Shown piece by piece: positions 46,772 to 55,992 of a stretch of DNA of 64,000 bases. The notes below the pieces were generated by a model. It searched no databases and was not told where the DNA came from. It saw nothing but the letters and a program-made list of their open reading frames with translations. The stretch comes from Fortiea sp. LEGE XX443 (GTDB lineage: Bacteria; Cyanobacteriota; Cyanobacteriia; Cyanobacteriales; Nostocaceae). The stretch lies in assembly GCF_015206815.1 (NCBI RefSeq), contig NZ_JADEXZ010000005.1, forward strand, positions 91,299-155,298. The letters run 5' to 3'. Made by a program: the position numbers and the translations under genes. Every line of letters begins with the position of its first letter. Within the stretch, counting starts at the first letter, position 1.

Positions 46772-47026
46772 ATGAGAATGATTCAACGCCAACGCCCGCG
46801 ATTCCTGAAAAGAATTAATGCAAAACGATACATTGCCAATGCAAGGCGATACATTGTGAATGCAAAGCAATACATTGCCAATGCAAGGCGATACATTATT
46901 AATGTAGCCAATTACATTTTAGGTGTAGCGATCGCAATTAACAATCGCAACTGTAACAAAGCGATCGCTGCGGCTGGCTATACCTACGCATTTACTATTT
47001 TGGCGATCGCTACCAGTTTCAGGTAA
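46772..47026 (+). CDS. Doubtful 84-residue frame over a tandem repeat
   Basis: The frame contains a heptapeptide repeat (RYIANAR, RYIVNAK, QYIANAR, RYIINVA, NYILGVA) produced by the 21-bp tandem repeat at 46826-46930. It ends in a chance-looking tail with HIP1 sites. There is no signal peptide, no ribosome binding site and no family I know. It is probably not a gene; it is listed because it is the only frame over the repeat. Confidence 0.2.
   Translation: MRMIQRQRPRFLKRINAKRYIANARRYIVNAKQYIANARRYIINVANYILGVAIAINNRNCNKAIAAAGYTYAFTILAIATSFR
46826..46930 (+). repeat. 21-bp tandem repeat, five units
   Basis: Units CGATACATTGCCAATGCAAG+G recur at 46826, 46847, 46868, 46889 and 46910, the last two more diverged. 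An extra partial copy precedes at 46811-46825. Similar CAATGCAAAACAATACATT words occur as repeats in Nostoc-like genomes. Confidence 0.85.
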
Positions 47027-47101
47027 AAAGAGGATGCGAGCTTATTTTATAAGCTCATTGAAAATTTTTGATACTATATAAAAAAGTGGCAAAAATTAAA
47101 A

Positions 47102-47386
47102 ATGATTGGCACGCATATTTACATCAGTCAAGAAATTCAAGAATCTCTAATTGAAGCAGCAGCTTTACAGCAAATTTCCGTCGAAGAACTAGTTTCTTCT
47201 ATTTTGAGAGAAACTATTACCGAAAAGTTTGCTAAAATCCCTCCTTCTTCTGAACATCAAGCTAAATTTGCTGTTAATCCTCTTCAAGAAATGCAACCTT
47301 ATGCTTATTTAGCAGACCCAAATGAACCGGCTATTTCTCCTGATGATTGGGAAATAAATCAGAATTTTGAGATGAATAATTTGTGA
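47102..47386 (+). CDS. Antitoxin of a VapBC-like module
   Basis: 94 residues beginning MIGTHIYISQEIQESLIEAA. The N-terminal helix-rich part resembles ribbon-helix-helix or VapB-type antitoxins; the acidic C-terminal half (AYLADPNEPAISPDDWEINQ) is like a toxin-binding tail. The stop overlaps the PIN-domain toxin start by 4 bases (GTGA at 47383-47386). It should bind and neutralise the toxin and repress the operon. The antitoxin call rests on the neighbour; the fold is only weakly recognisable. Confidence 0.8.
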   Translation: MIGTHIYISQEIQESLIEAAALQQISVEELVSSILRETITEKFAKIPPSSEHQAKFAVNPLQEMQPYAYLADPNEPAISPDDWEINQNFEMNNL

Positions 47387-47778
47387 TTATTCTTGATACT
47401 CACATTTGGGTTTGGTGGAATCACAATGATTCTAGATTGACAGATAAGCACAAAGAATCCATAAATGGCGAAAGACCTCATGGTTTAGGTGTTTGCTCGA
47501 TAAGCTTATTAGAAATTAGCAGAATTGTGAATCAAAATAAGTTAATTCTTCCTTGTCCCCTTCAAGAGTGGTTTAATATTGCTTTGGCACAACAGGGAGT
47601 AGTTCTTTTGTCAATTACTCCCCAAATCGCTATTGATTGCTACTCACTTCCAGGAGATTTTCATAAAGATCCAGCTGATAGAATTATTGTTTCAACAGCA
47701 AGAATATATGATGTTCCTTTGGTAAGCGTAGATGAAAAAATCTTAGCTTATTCTTATGTAAAGAAAATTATCCCGTGA
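47383..47778 (+). CDS. PIN-domain toxin (VapC-like RNase)
   Basis: 131 residues from GTG 47383, overlapping the antitoxin. PIN acidic residues are visible: the first Asp in IILDTHIWVWW, the Glu in SISLLEISRI, and the Asp residues in DPADRIIVSTARI and LVSVDEKI. VapC toxins cut tRNA or rRNA with divalent metal. The protein is complete and its catalytic residues are present, so the module could be active. It lies within a region of broken genes. Confidence 0.9.
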   Translation: MIILDTHIWVWWNHNDSRLTDKHKESINGERPHGLGVCSISLLEISRIVNQNKLILPCPLQEWFNIALAQQGVVLLSITPQIAIDCYSLPGDFHKDPADRIIVSTARIYDVPLVSVDEKILAYSYVKKIIP

Positions 47779-47941
47779 AAAAATTGGTAATTGGCAAAAG
47801 ATGTTAGACAACACGCTGATTTTGCGATCGCCTTCCTCACTGCAAACACCACTCCTACAAAATAGTGCGATCGCCGATCTTGTAACTTATAATCAAAATA
47901 ATCAGCAATATCAATCCTGCTAAATTCCAAAAGGAGTAATT

Positions 47942-48211
47942 ATGAGTACCGAAACAGCCCTATGGAAAATTATAGAAAATTTGCCTCATACCCTGAAAAT
48001 TGAACTTTTACATTATGCCGAATATTTAAGCACTAAATCTTCAACACTTCCACAAATCGAAGATGTAACTGTTTTAGAATCCGATACAGAAGAAACAGCA
48101 AATTGGCAATCTTTCTCTTTAAAAAACTTAAATCAATGTTATGTAGAAGATGAACCAGAATATGCCATAGAATCAATTAAAGAATATAACCCTAATTATG
48201 AAAGAAAGTAA
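47942..48211 (+). CDS. DUF2281-type antitoxin-like protein
   Basis: 89 residues with a good AAGGAG site upstream. The N-terminus TALWKIIENLPHTLKIELLHYAEYL is the DUF2281 pattern found before toxin genes in cyanobacteria. The rest is acidic and disordered (EYAIESIKEYNPNYERK). Its end overlaps the next gene by 14 bases, which fits a translationally coupled toxin-antitoxin pair. Its DNA binding is unproven. Confidence 0.8.
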   Translation: MSTETALWKIIENLPHTLKIELLHYAEYLSTKSSTLPQIEDVTVLESDTEETANWQSFSLKNLNQCYVEDEPEYAIESIKEYNPNYERK

Positions 48212-48533
48212 CATCATACTAACTCCTATTCCTCAAGCAAATGGAGAAATAAAAAATCGCCCTACGCTGATTTTGAGAGAAATGCCAAAATATCAAGACT
48301 TTTTGGTATGTGGAATTAGTACACAATTAAAACAATATATCCCTAATTTTGATGAAATCATTTCACCTAATGATGATGATTTCCAATCCAGTGGTTTAGT
48401 TAGTCAATCTGTTATTAGATTAAGTTTTTTAGCTGTCATTGCTCGTAACAATATAATTGGATCAATTGGCATAATTTCGACAGAAAGACATAACAAACTA
48501 TTACATAATCTGAGTAAATATCTAGTTCAATAA
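48198..48533 (+). CDS. MazF/PemK-like toxin
   Basis: 111 residues, overlapping the antitoxin by 14 bases. ILTPIPQANGEIKNRPTLIL resembles the first strands of the MazF/PemK fold, where the basic and proline residues bind RNA. LVCGISTQL and SGLVSQSVIRLSFLAVIARN fit the later strands. Such toxins cut mRNA at specific short sites. The sequence is diverged from classical MazF, so the family call is moderate. Confidence 0.75.
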   Translation: MKESNIILTPIPQANGEIKNRPTLILREMPKYQDFLVCGISTQLKQYIPNFDEIISPNDDDFQSSGLVSQSVIRLSFLAVIARNNIIGSIGIISTERHNKLLHNLSKYLVQ

Positions 48534-48670
48534 TATTGAACTTTACAATCAAAATAATAAGCCATTTTATGATTTCAGCATTCGCAGTTACTATTTTGGC
48601 GATCGCTGTTGCTGATTACATTTATTCTCAAACAACAAATCGATATAAAACATGAGTAAAAACATAGCTA

Positions 48671-49180
48671 TTAATTAGGATGCCATGCTTCTCGGTTAAT
48701 GGCGTAGTACACCACATCGACGTTATAAAAACGGGCATTTTTTTCATATTTCATGCCAACTTTTTGAATTACACGTACTGAAGCGATATTTTTGGGATGA
48801 GCGATCGCTACTATGCGATTTAGTCTGACTTGTTCAAACCCATACTTTATAGTAGCGGTGGCGGCTTCTGTGCCAACTCCCATCCTCCAATAAGATTTGT
48901 CAAACACGTAACCAAGTTCAACTTCTGGGGTATTGTCCAAAAAACCTAATCCACAACGGCCAATCATTCTACCGCTATCTTTGTGAATTACTGCCCACAT
49001 CCCGAAATTATATTGTTGCCAATGCTGAATATGTTTGTGTAAGCTGGCTTGTGTCTGTTCCTGGTTTCTTGGCGAGAGATATTTCATTACCTCTGCATCA
49101 GTATAGAGACGAAACAGATCATCAAAGTCCTCTGTGATGAAGTGTCTCAATCGCAGTCTTGGGGTTTCTATTTCCGGCAT
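48671..49180 (-). CDS. RimJ/RimL-type GNAT N-acetyltransferase
   Basis: 169 residues from ATG 49180 (MPEIETPRLRLRHF); GTG 49192 would add four residues. The GNAT fold shows PRLRLRHFITEDFDDLFRLY, GRCGLGFLDNTPEVELGYVF, and the acetyl-CoA loop RMGVGTEAATATIKYGFEQV. NRIVAIAHPKNIASVRVIQK follows as in the RimJ/RimL group. Likely acetylates an amine on a protein or small molecule; the substrate is unknown. It is divergent from the ABC exporter gene by about 75 bases. Confidence 0.9.
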   Translation of the reverse strand: MPEIETPRLRLRHFITEDFDDLFRLYTDAEVMKYLSPRNQEQTQASLHKHIQHWQQYNFGMWAVIHKDSGRMIGRCGLGFLDNTPEVELGYVFDKSYWRMGVGTEAATATIKYGFEQVRLNRIVAIAHPKNIASVRVIQKVGMKYEKNARFYNVDVVYYAINREAWHPN

Positions 49181-49256
49181 GTCATTAGACACAGGTGTGA
49201 ATGCTACATTAAATAAGCGTGTTTTCCCAGTGCAAAATTAATATAATGCTCCTATT

Positions 49257-51137
49257 ATGAGCATCTACCAATCCCTGAAAAAATTTTACAGAAGAGACAG
49301 TTGGCGTAGCAACGACTGGCGGTTATTTTTGCGTTTACTTCCCTATGCCCGTCGTTATGTCAAATTGCTGATTGTGGCAATGTTATTGCTTGTACCAATC
49401 GCTCTCGCTAATGCCATACAACCATTACTGATTGGACAGGCTATCTCTTTAATCCGCAACGAACCAGGCACTTATGAGCTTCTCAGAAATCGCCCTTTGT
49501 GGCAAGGGCTAAATATCCTGGTGGGATTATTACTAGTAGCGATTGTTACCCGAATGCTATTTACTAGTGTTCAGGGTTATCTGCTACAGAAATTAGGACA
49601 AAATATTACAGCCGCAATTCGCCAAGACTTATTTAAGCATGTCACATCTTTAGCAGTTCGCTTTTTTGACCGCACACCTGTAGGTAAATTAATTACCAGA
49701 CTCACCAGCGATGTGGAAATTCTGGGGGATGTATTTTCTACTGGGGCAATTGGCATAATCTCAGATATATTTTCTATGGTGGTGATTATCGGGATTATGT
49801 TTTCCATTCAGTGGCAACTTGCTTGTTTGCTGCTGTTAATATTGCTACCGATTACTTTGTTAATTATTTATTTCCAACAACAGTACCGCAAAGCTAATTA
49901 CAAAGCGCGGGAAGAATTATCGTTGTTAAATTCCCAACTCCAAGAAAATATTGTTGGGATTAATGTAGTGCAGTTGTTTAGACGAGAAAAAATTAATGCA
50001 GAGTTATTTCGCATCGTCAACAACCGCTACATAGACCAAATGGATCAAACCATATTTTATGATTCTGCGGTGTCAGCCACTTTAGAATGGATTGGCCTAG
50101 TAGCGATCGCTGGTGTATTGTGGATGGGTGGTTGGTTGCTCTTGGGTCAAGACTTGACATTTTGGATATTGTCTGCATTTATCTTGTATGCTCAACGATT
50201 ATTTGACCCATTGCGAGATTTTGCCGAAAAATTTACCGTTATTCAAGCTGGGTTTACCGCCATTGAACGGATTACCGATATTTTAGATGAACCAATAGAA
50301 ATCCGAGATCGCAACAATCAACGCTTCTCAGTTTTTGATCATAGCTTCGGCTACATAGACGAAATCATTGCTGAGATGGAATCACAAAGTTTCAACTCCA
50401 CACCAGAATTGGGCGAAATTTGCTTTGAACACGTCTGGTTTGCTTACAAAGACGATGATTTTGTCATTAAAGATTTGGACTTTGTGATTCGTCCTGGTGA
50501 AAAAGTAGCATTAGTCGGCCCTACAGGCGCAGGTAAAAGTTCCATTATTCGGCTGTTGTGTCGCCTCTATGAACCCACCCAAGGGCGAATTTTAATTGAT
50601 GGCGTTGATATTCGAGAAGTCCCACAGGCAGATTTGCGCCGCTACATGGCTGTCATTTTACAGGAAGGTTTTTTGTTTGCTGGCGATGTTAAAAGTAATA
50701 TCACCCTAGGAGACAGGTACACCTTTGAGGAAATAGAGTTAGCAGCAGAAAATACAAATATTGCTCAGTTTATTGCAGAATTGCCCCAAGGCTACAATAC
50801 TCAATTGCGAGAACGTGGCACAAATATTTCTAGCGGTCAAAAACAACTTTTAGCTTTTGCTCGCGCTGCTATTCGTAACCCACAAATTCTTGTATTAGAT
50901 GAAGCTACTGCTAGTTTAGATGTAAATACAGAAGCTTTAGTTCAGCAGGCACTAAATCAACTATTGACAAGACGTACTGCCATTATTATTGCTCACCGAC
51001 TATCCACAATTCGCAACGTAGATCGCATATTTGTTCTCAAGCGAGGAGAATTAATCGAACAAGGTAGCCATGAAGAACTATTGCAACAAGGTGGTATGTA
51101 TGCAACCTTACATAACTTACAAATGTTAGGAACTTAA
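49257..51137 (+). CDS. ABC exporter, fused membrane and ATPase domains
   Basis: 626 residues. The membrane domain (about 30-320) has six helices, for example LLIVAMLLLVPIALANAIQP. The ATPase domain (about 380-626) has GPTGAGKSSIIRLL, ISSGQKQLLAFARAA (signature), LVLDEATASLD (Walker B) and IIAHRLSTIRNV (H-loop). This is the MsbA/multidrug half-transporter layout that works as a dimer. The cargo, lipid or drug, is unknown. A loop of about 30 residues before the ATPase (FDHSFGYIDEIIAEME) is longer than usual. It is complete and alone. Confidence 0.95.
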   Translation: MSIYQSLKKFYRRDSWRSNDWRLFLRLLPYARRYVKLLIVAMLLLVPIALANAIQPLLIGQAISLIRNEPGTYELLRNRPLWQGLNILVGLLLVAIVTRMLFTSVQGYLLQKLGQNITAAIRQDLFKHVTSLAVRFFDRTPVGKLITRLTSDVEILGDVFSTGAIGIISDIFSMVVIIGIMFSIQWQLACLLLLILLPITLLIIYFQQQYRKANYKAREELSLLNSQLQENIVGINVVQLFRREKINAELFRIVNNRYIDQMDQTIFYDSAVSATLEWIGLVAIAGVLWMGGWLLLGQDLTFWILSAFILYAQRLFDPLRDFAEKFTVIQAGFTAIERITDILDEPIEIRDRNNQRFSVFDHSFGYIDEIIAEMESQSFNSTPELGEICFEHVWFAYKDDDFVIKDLDFVIRPGEKVALVGPTGAGKSSIIRLLCRLYEPTQGRILIDGVDIREVPQADLRRYMAVILQEGFLFAGDVKSNITLGDRYTFEEIELAAENTNIAQFIAELPQGYNTQLRERGTNISSGQKQLLAFARAAIRNPQILVLDEATASLDVNTEALVQQALNQLLTRRTAIIIAHRLSTIRNVDRIFVLKRGELIEQGSHEELLQQGGMYATLHNLQMLGT

Positions 51138-51159
51138 GTTTCTTGATTATTAGAAAAAA

Positions 51160-52335
51160 TTAGGAAAAATTGATAATCCGGCGGAACCACCTGATAATAG
51201 GTGGCTCAATTTTAACTTGAAAAGCTAGAAATTGAGTCCGCTGTAGGGAATTAAAATTATTATCGCTAATAAGAATTAATGAGCGCTGTCCATTAGGTAA
51301 CCAAGGGCCAAGTGTTAACCCTTCAATATTATCTAGAGCTACGTCTAGGTTACGTAAATCTAACAAAAGTTTTTTCGTAACTGGTCGAATATTTTTAGAA
51401 TTTGTCAAAAGGCTGTCGATATTTTGAAGATCATCAGCATCTGCTAAAGAAACTTGAAATAGAAAAATAGCAAATCCTAAACCAGTAAAAGACCTTTCTA
51501 CACTTAGCAGGTGTCCTTGATTATCTAAGGCTAATAAATCTGGTAATCCACTAGCAAATTTTCCAGTTATATCGAATAATGGCTCAACTGGTTCAGTTTG
51601 GTACAAAAATTCTGCTCCTGGTTGTTGGGAGAGCAGATTATATTGCAAAATTCGGCAAGGAGTACCGACATTAGGTTTAGCAACTGACCCATCTTGGATA
51701 AGGGAATTTTCAGTTGCTGTAAATAAATGCTGGTGATTGGGTGTAATTGTGAGGCTCTCAAAGGCCAAATTGTTGCGGACACCAATTTTACCACTTTTGT
51801 TTGGCAAGAATTTTTTAGGTATGGGTAGTGTTGTAATTGTCCTACCAGAAGATAAAGTAAACTCTTGAATAAAAGGATTAATCAATCTGTCAACATCACC
51901 TTCCGAAGAAATGAAGACAGTATCTTTATTAGTTAAAGCAATACCTTCGGTATCAGTTGCTCTAGGAGGAAAGTTTTGACCATCTTTATTTAATAGCATG
52001 GTCACACCAACAGGTACAACACCATCATTTTTTAAAAAACCCTTACTCAAGTTAATTTTTAAAGTATAAAATCGGGCAGGAGCTTTTTGTCCTCTGTCAT
52101 CGGAAATCGCATAATAAAAGTTTGTTTTAGCATCGTAGGTGATGCCTGATAATCCGCCAATTTCAGTTTTTTGAAAAGATAATCCTTTGGGTAATGTTGC
52201 TTCTCCGATGAAGTCGATGCTGCTGATTTCTATAGCATTGCTGGAAAAATTGATAATTAAAATTATGCTAATTAAAATAACGATTCCTAAATAAAAAATT
52301 TTGGGAAATTTCCTAAGTTTTCTGACTATATTCAT
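51160..52335 (-). CDS. Esterase-like/phytase-like beta-propeller protein
   Basis: 391 residues. A hydrophobic N-terminal segment (YLGIVILISIILIINF) makes it a membrane-anchored or exported protein. The rest matches the phytase-like esterase family: IDFIGEATLPKGLSFQKTEI, GGLSGITYDAKTNFYYAISD, FPPRATDTEGIALTN and LDNIEGLTLGPWLPNGQRSL, with the D-x-E-G-I/L pattern. It may release phosphate or an ester in the periplasm, but activity within this family is seldom tested. It is convergent with the ABC exporter with 22 bases between them. Confidence 0.88.
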   Translation of the reverse strand: MNIVRKLRKFPKIFYLGIVILISIILIINFSSNAIEISSIDFIGEATLPKGLSFQKTEIGGLSGITYDAKTNFYYAISDDRGQKAPARFYTLKINLSKGFLKNDGVVPVGVTMLLNKDGQNFPPRATDTEGIALTNKDTVFISSEGDVDRLINPFIQEFTLSSGRTITTLPIPKKFLPNKSGKIGVRNNLAFESLTITPNHQHLFTATENSLIQDGSVAKPNVGTPCRILQYNLLSQQPGAEFLYQTEPVEPLFDITGKFASGLPDLLALDNQGHLLSVERSFTGLGFAIFLFQVSLADADDLQNIDSLLTNSKNIRPVTKKLLLDLRNLDVALDNIEGLTLGPWLPNGQRSLILISDNNFNSLQRTQFLAFQVKIEPPIIRWFRRIINFS

Positions 52336-52532
52336 TATGAAAAAAATTGATCAGCAATTCCTTGGCACTCCGAGTAGCATAGCAGTCATCTTCGTTGTAG
52401 CGTTGGATGATTTCTCAGAAAGTGCGATCGCACTAACCGCTAACAGGTAAGCTTTCGTTCGTGTCACCCTAGAATTTTTCGGATACTTGGAAGCGCAATC
52501 CATCCCTGTAGATTCATCTACATGATTTTAAA

Positions 52533-52592
52533 GCTCCCTTAACCCCTTGATGACTATCACTTTTAGGCAAGAGTTAAAGGGTTAATGGGAGC
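52533..52592 (-). terminator. Terminator of clpP
   Basis: On the minus strand GCTCCC-A-TTAACCC pairs with GGGTTAAGGGAGC across a 30-base loop, and TTTAAAATC follows, 39 bases after the clpP stop. Confidence 0.7.
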
Positions 52593-52630
52593 AATATTAT
52601 AGTCAATTACACATGATAATTGACCAATGA

Positions 52631-53236
52631 CTAGACAACCGCCATCGGGCGGATACCAGCAGAGTGACGGTCAATCACTTGGTCAATTAAGCCGTATTCT
52701 CTAGCTTCCTCTGGCGACATGAAGAAGTCGCGTTCGGTGTCTTCTGCAATGCGCTCAAGTGGCTGGCCAGTGTGTTCAGCGAGAAATTCGTTGAGCCGCC
52801 GCTTGTGATACAAAATTTCTCGCGCCTGAATTTCAATGTCAGTTGCTTGTCCTTGAGCGCCGCCTAGAGGTTGGTGAATCATAATCCGAGAATGGGGTAG
52901 ACTCATCCGCTTACCTTTAGCACCAGCGCTGAGGAGGAAAGCGCCCATACTTGCTGCTAATCCGGTACAAATGGTACAGACATCTGGACGAATGTGCTTC
53001 ATAGTGTCAAAAATACCCATACCAGCAGTTACCGAACCGCCGGGGGAATTGATGTACATATAGATGTCTTTTTCCGGGTCTTCTGCATCTAAGAAGAGCA
53101 TTTGGGCAACTATTAAGTTAGCTAAGTTGCTGTCAACCTGTTGACCCAAAAAGATAATCCGCTCACGCAATAGTCGTGAGTAGATATCAAAGGCGCGTTC
53201 GCCGCGACCCGATTGCTCAATAACGATAGGAATCAT
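52631..53236 (-). CDS. clpP: ATP-dependent Clp protease proteolytic subunit
   Basis: 201 residues, normal ClpP length. The catalytic triad is in place: Ser in [16 protein letters not shown], His in [14 protein letters not shown] and Asp in [14 protein letters not shown]. ClpP forms a tetradecameric chamber fed by ClpC or ClpX. Cyanobacteria have several ClpP paralogues and a ClpR; this one has all residues so it is a true ClpP, but which one cannot be decided. No clpX, clpR or tig gene is adjacent. Its upstream DNA holds two small hairpins (53275-53340). Confidence 0.97.
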   Translation of the reverse strand: MIPIVIEQSGRGERAFDIYSRLLRERIIFLGQQVDSNLANLIVAQMLFLDAEDPEKDIYMYINSPGGSVTAGMGIFDTMKHIRPDVCTICTGLAASMGAFLLSAGAKGKRMSLPHSRIMIHQPLGGAQGQATDIEIQAREILYHKRRLNEFLAEHTGQPLERIAEDTERDFFMSPEEAREYGLIDQVIDRHSAGIRPMAVV

Positions 53237-53648
53237 GGAGCGTGTTTGTAGCTAATTTACATCTATTTTATCGATGACAGCCGCTGATGGCTGTCGTCAT
53301 CCGCCAGACAGCTAATTTTCTCTTCTATCTGGCAGATGTAAATCATAACTCAGGCACTTTTTATAGGGGGAAGCGTCTAGAGATATGTCTCCACTTCCAG
53401 AGGGAGGATCAGTTAGGAAACATCGCCGCGATCGCTCGCTCCGACAATGGAACTGTCACACCACCTTAATTAACATGGTTAAAAGCCTGTTAAAACAAGA
53501 ACTATAAACGTGTATTTTGTCAACGTTTATCTACTAATTCTCAAGCACCTGTCCAGAAAATCCCGTCAAATTCGGAAATTTATGAGTACGGGGTGTATTT
53601 AGAAAAACGGATTTTACTTGCAATGCTATCACCTGAGGGAGACCTGCC
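53237..53648. other. clpP upstream region
   Basis: 412 bases with the clpP promoter on the minus strand. GACAGCCGCTGATGGCTGTC (53276-53295) is a self-complementary hairpin. A second inverted word pair, CCGCCAGA/TCTGGCAG, spans 53300-53335. A 60-residue plus-strand frame (53287-53469) overlaps these hairpins and looks like chance. Nothing else convincing. Confidence 0.5.
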
Positions 53649-53804
53649 ATGCTCGAAAAACTTGTGCAAGCCGCCATCATTACTTTCTTGCTTCATCTGA
53701 TAGCAGGAATTAATCCTCATACCAAAATTCAGGCAAACCTTAAATCACCCACACCAGAAACACCAACAACAATCATGAGTTTTCTGTGGCGCTCTTTTCC
53801 CTAG
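53649..53804 (+). CDS. Possible small membrane protein of 51 residues
   Basis: ATG 53649 is preceded by GAGGGA at 53635-53640, 8 bases away, a good ribosome binding site. The product starts MLEKLVQAAIITFLLHLIAG, one amphipathic membrane-spanning helix, continues INPHTKIQANLKSP with a Pro/Thr-rich stretch (TPETPTT), and ends MSFLWRSFP. It lies in an otherwise empty 700-base gap between clpP and the YyaL gene. I do not recognise a family. The ribosome site and clean membrane helix favour a real small protein. Confidence 0.5.
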   Translation: MLEKLVQAAIITFLLHLIAGINPHTKIQANLKSPTPETPTTIMSFLWRSFP

Positions 53805-53934
53805 CCAAATTGTGTGCAACCTTTGAGATAAGTCTTTAGTAGAGTTTTATTGATTTATTTATGTGAGTATCTCGACTAACACTCTAAGAAGGTAGACTGG
53901 GCAAAGAAGGCACTTTTCCGCAGATGAAAATATC

Positions 53935-55992
53935 ATGACTAATCGCCTTGCTGAAGCTAAAAGTCTTTACCTTCGTAAACACGCTGAAAATCCCATTGAT
54001 TGGTGGCCTTGGTGTGATGAAGCTCTTGCGACTGCAAGGGCGCAAAATAAACCCATATTTCTCTCTATTGGTTACTCCAGTTGTCACTGGTGTACGGTGA
54101 TGGAAGGTGAGGCTTTTTCTGATGCGGCGATCGCTGATTACATGAATACCAATTTTCTACCAATCAAGGTAGATAGGGAAGAAAGACCAGACATCGACAG
54201 CATCTATATGCAGGCTTTGCAGATGATGAGTGGTCAAGGTGGTTGGCCTTTAAATGTCTTTCTCTCTCCAGAAGATTTGGTTCCTTTTTACGCTGGGACT
54301 TACTTTCCTATAGACCAACGTTATGGTCGTCCCGGTTTTTTACAAGTACTACAAGCTCTGCGTCGCTATTATGACACTGAAAAAGAAGACTTGCGCCAAC
54401 GCAAAGCAGTAATTTTAGATTCCCTCCTCACCTCTGCGGTATTGCAAAATGGTGATCCCAATGAAGTCCAAGAAAATGAATTACTTCGCAAAGGTTGGGA
54501 AACTAGCACGGGGATCATTACTTCCAATCAGTACGGTAATAGCTTCCCGATGATTCCCTACGCAGAATTAGCACTGCGGGGAACTCGGTTTAATTTGCTA
54601 TCTCGGTATGATAGCAAACAAATTTGTACTCAGCGGGGACTAGATTTAGCACTGGGTGGGATTTATGACCATGTAGGTGGCGGATTTCATCGCTACACTG
54701 TTGATCCCACTTGGACAGTGCCTCACTTTGAAAAAATGCTTTATGATAATGGGCAAATTTTAGAGTATCTAGCTAATTTATGGAGCGCTGGGATTCAAGA
54801 ACCTGCATTTGCTAGGGCTGTGGCGGGGACTGTACAATGGCTACAGCGTGAAATGACTGCCTCGGAAGGTTACTTTTATGCGGCTCAAGATGCTGATAGC
54901 TTCACTAGCGCTGATGCAGCAGAGCCAGAAGAAGGAGCCTTTTACGTTTGGAGTTACAGCGAACTGCAAAATCTATTAACCCCAGAAGAACTAACAGAAT
55001 TACAACAAGAGTTTACAGTTACTCCTGGCGGGAATTTTGAAGGGCAGAATGTACTGCAAAGGCGGAATGCAGGACAATTGAGTTCAAAACTAGAAACTGC
55101 ATTAGTTAAACTGTTTACGGCTCGCTATGGTGATACACCAGAATCATTAAAGACATTCCCTCCAGCGCGTCATAATCAAGAAGCGAAAACTTACAACTGG
55201 CCTGGCCGCATTCCCTCGGTGACAGATACAAAAATGATAGCGGCTTGGAATAGCTTGATGATTTCTGGGTTAGCTAGAGCAGGTGGAGTATTCCAAGAAC
55301 CGTTGTATTTAGAGTTAGCAGCACAAGCAGCTAACTTTATTTTGGAACATCAGTTTGTGGATGGACGTTTCCACAGACTCAATTATCAAGGTGAAGCAAC
55401 GGTGTTAGCGCAGTCCGAAGATTACGCCTTTTTTATTAAAGCACTGTTAGATTTACAAGCTTGCTGCCCAGAGCAGAAACAGTGGTTGGAAAAAGCGATC
55501 GCTATCCAAGAAGAATTCGACGAATTTCTCTGGAGTGTAGAATTAGGAGGGTACTTCAACACATCTAGCGATGCTAGTGGGGATTTAATTGTCCGCGAAC
55601 GCAGCTATGCAGATAATGCTACACCGTCAGCTAATGGAGTGGCGATCGCAAATCTGGTGCGTCTAGCCTTGCTCACCGATAATCTGCATTATCTTGATTT
55701 AGCCGAGCAAGGGTTAAAGGCTTTTAGAAGTGTCATGAGTAGCGCTCCCCAAGCTTGTCCTAGCTTGTTCACAGCTTTGGATTGGTATCGTAACTCTACC
55801 TTGATCCGCAGTACCACTGAGCAAATTAAATCACTTATTCCTCAATATTTACCTGTGGCGGCCTTTGCAGTGGTATCTAACTTACCAGAAGGAAGCATCG
55901 CCTTAGTTTGTCAAGGTTTGAAGTGTCTTGCACCTGCAACAAGTTTTGAGCAAATGTTACAGCAAGTGCAGCAAAGTCAAACTAGAGCATGA
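53935..55992 (+). CDS. YyaL/DUF255 thioredoxin-domain protein (spermatogenesis-associated 20-like)
   Basis: 685 residues. The N-terminal thioredoxin-like domain (DUF255) reads [20 protein letters not shown] and [20 protein letters not shown] with a CHWC motif. An alpha/alpha-barrel part follows ([40 protein letters not shown]). This architecture is conserved from bacteria to man; its reaction is not firmly known, though the barrel resembles sugar epimerases and glycosidases. It is cytosolic. The gene is complete and alone. It is convergent with ndhD with a repeat element between. Confidence 0.93.
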   Translation: MTNRLAEAKSLYLRKHAENPIDWWPWCDEALATARAQNKPIFLSIGYSSCHWCTVMEGEAFSDAAIADYMNTNFLPIKVDREERPDIDSIYMQALQMMSGQGGWPLNVFLSPEDLVPFYAGTYFPIDQRYGRPGFLQVLQALRRYYDTEKEDLRQRKAVILDSLLTSAVLQNGDPNEVQENELLRKGWETSTGIITSNQYGNSFPMIPYAELALRGTRFNLLSRYDSKQICTQRGLDLALGGIYDHVGGGFHRYTVDPTWTVPHFEKMLYDNGQILEYLANLWSAGIQEPAFARAVAGTVQWLQREMTASEGYFYAAQDADSFTSADAAEPEEGAFYVWSYSELQNLLTPEELTELQQEFTVTPGGNFEGQNVLQRRNAGQLSSKLETALVKLFTARYGDTPESLKTFPPARHNQEAKTYNWPGRIPSVTDTKMIAAWNSLMISGLARAGGVFQEPLYLELAAQAANFILEHQFVDGRFHRLNYQGEATVLAQSEDYAFFIKALLDLQACCPEQKQWLEKAIAIQEEFDEFLWSVELGGYFNTSSDASGDLIVRERSYADNATPSANGVAIANLVRLALLTDNLHYLDLAEQGLKAFRSVMSSAPQACPSLFTALDWYRNSTLIRSTTEQIKSLIPQYLPVAAFAVVSNLPEGSIALVCQGLKCLAPATSFEQMLQQVQQSQTRA

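Noticed and set aside
46826..46930. CRISPR array
   Set aside because: The 21-bp units are directly adjacent with no unique spacers, and no cas genes are near; it is a tandem repeat.
47780..47925. Short plus-strand frame starting MLDNTLILRSPSS
   Set aside because: It reads through two HIP1 sites and lacks a ribosome binding site; chance frame between the two toxin-antitoxin modules.
53287..53469. 60-residue frame upstream of clpP
   Set aside because: It covers hairpins in the clpP leader region, has no ribosome binding site and no helix or domain pattern.
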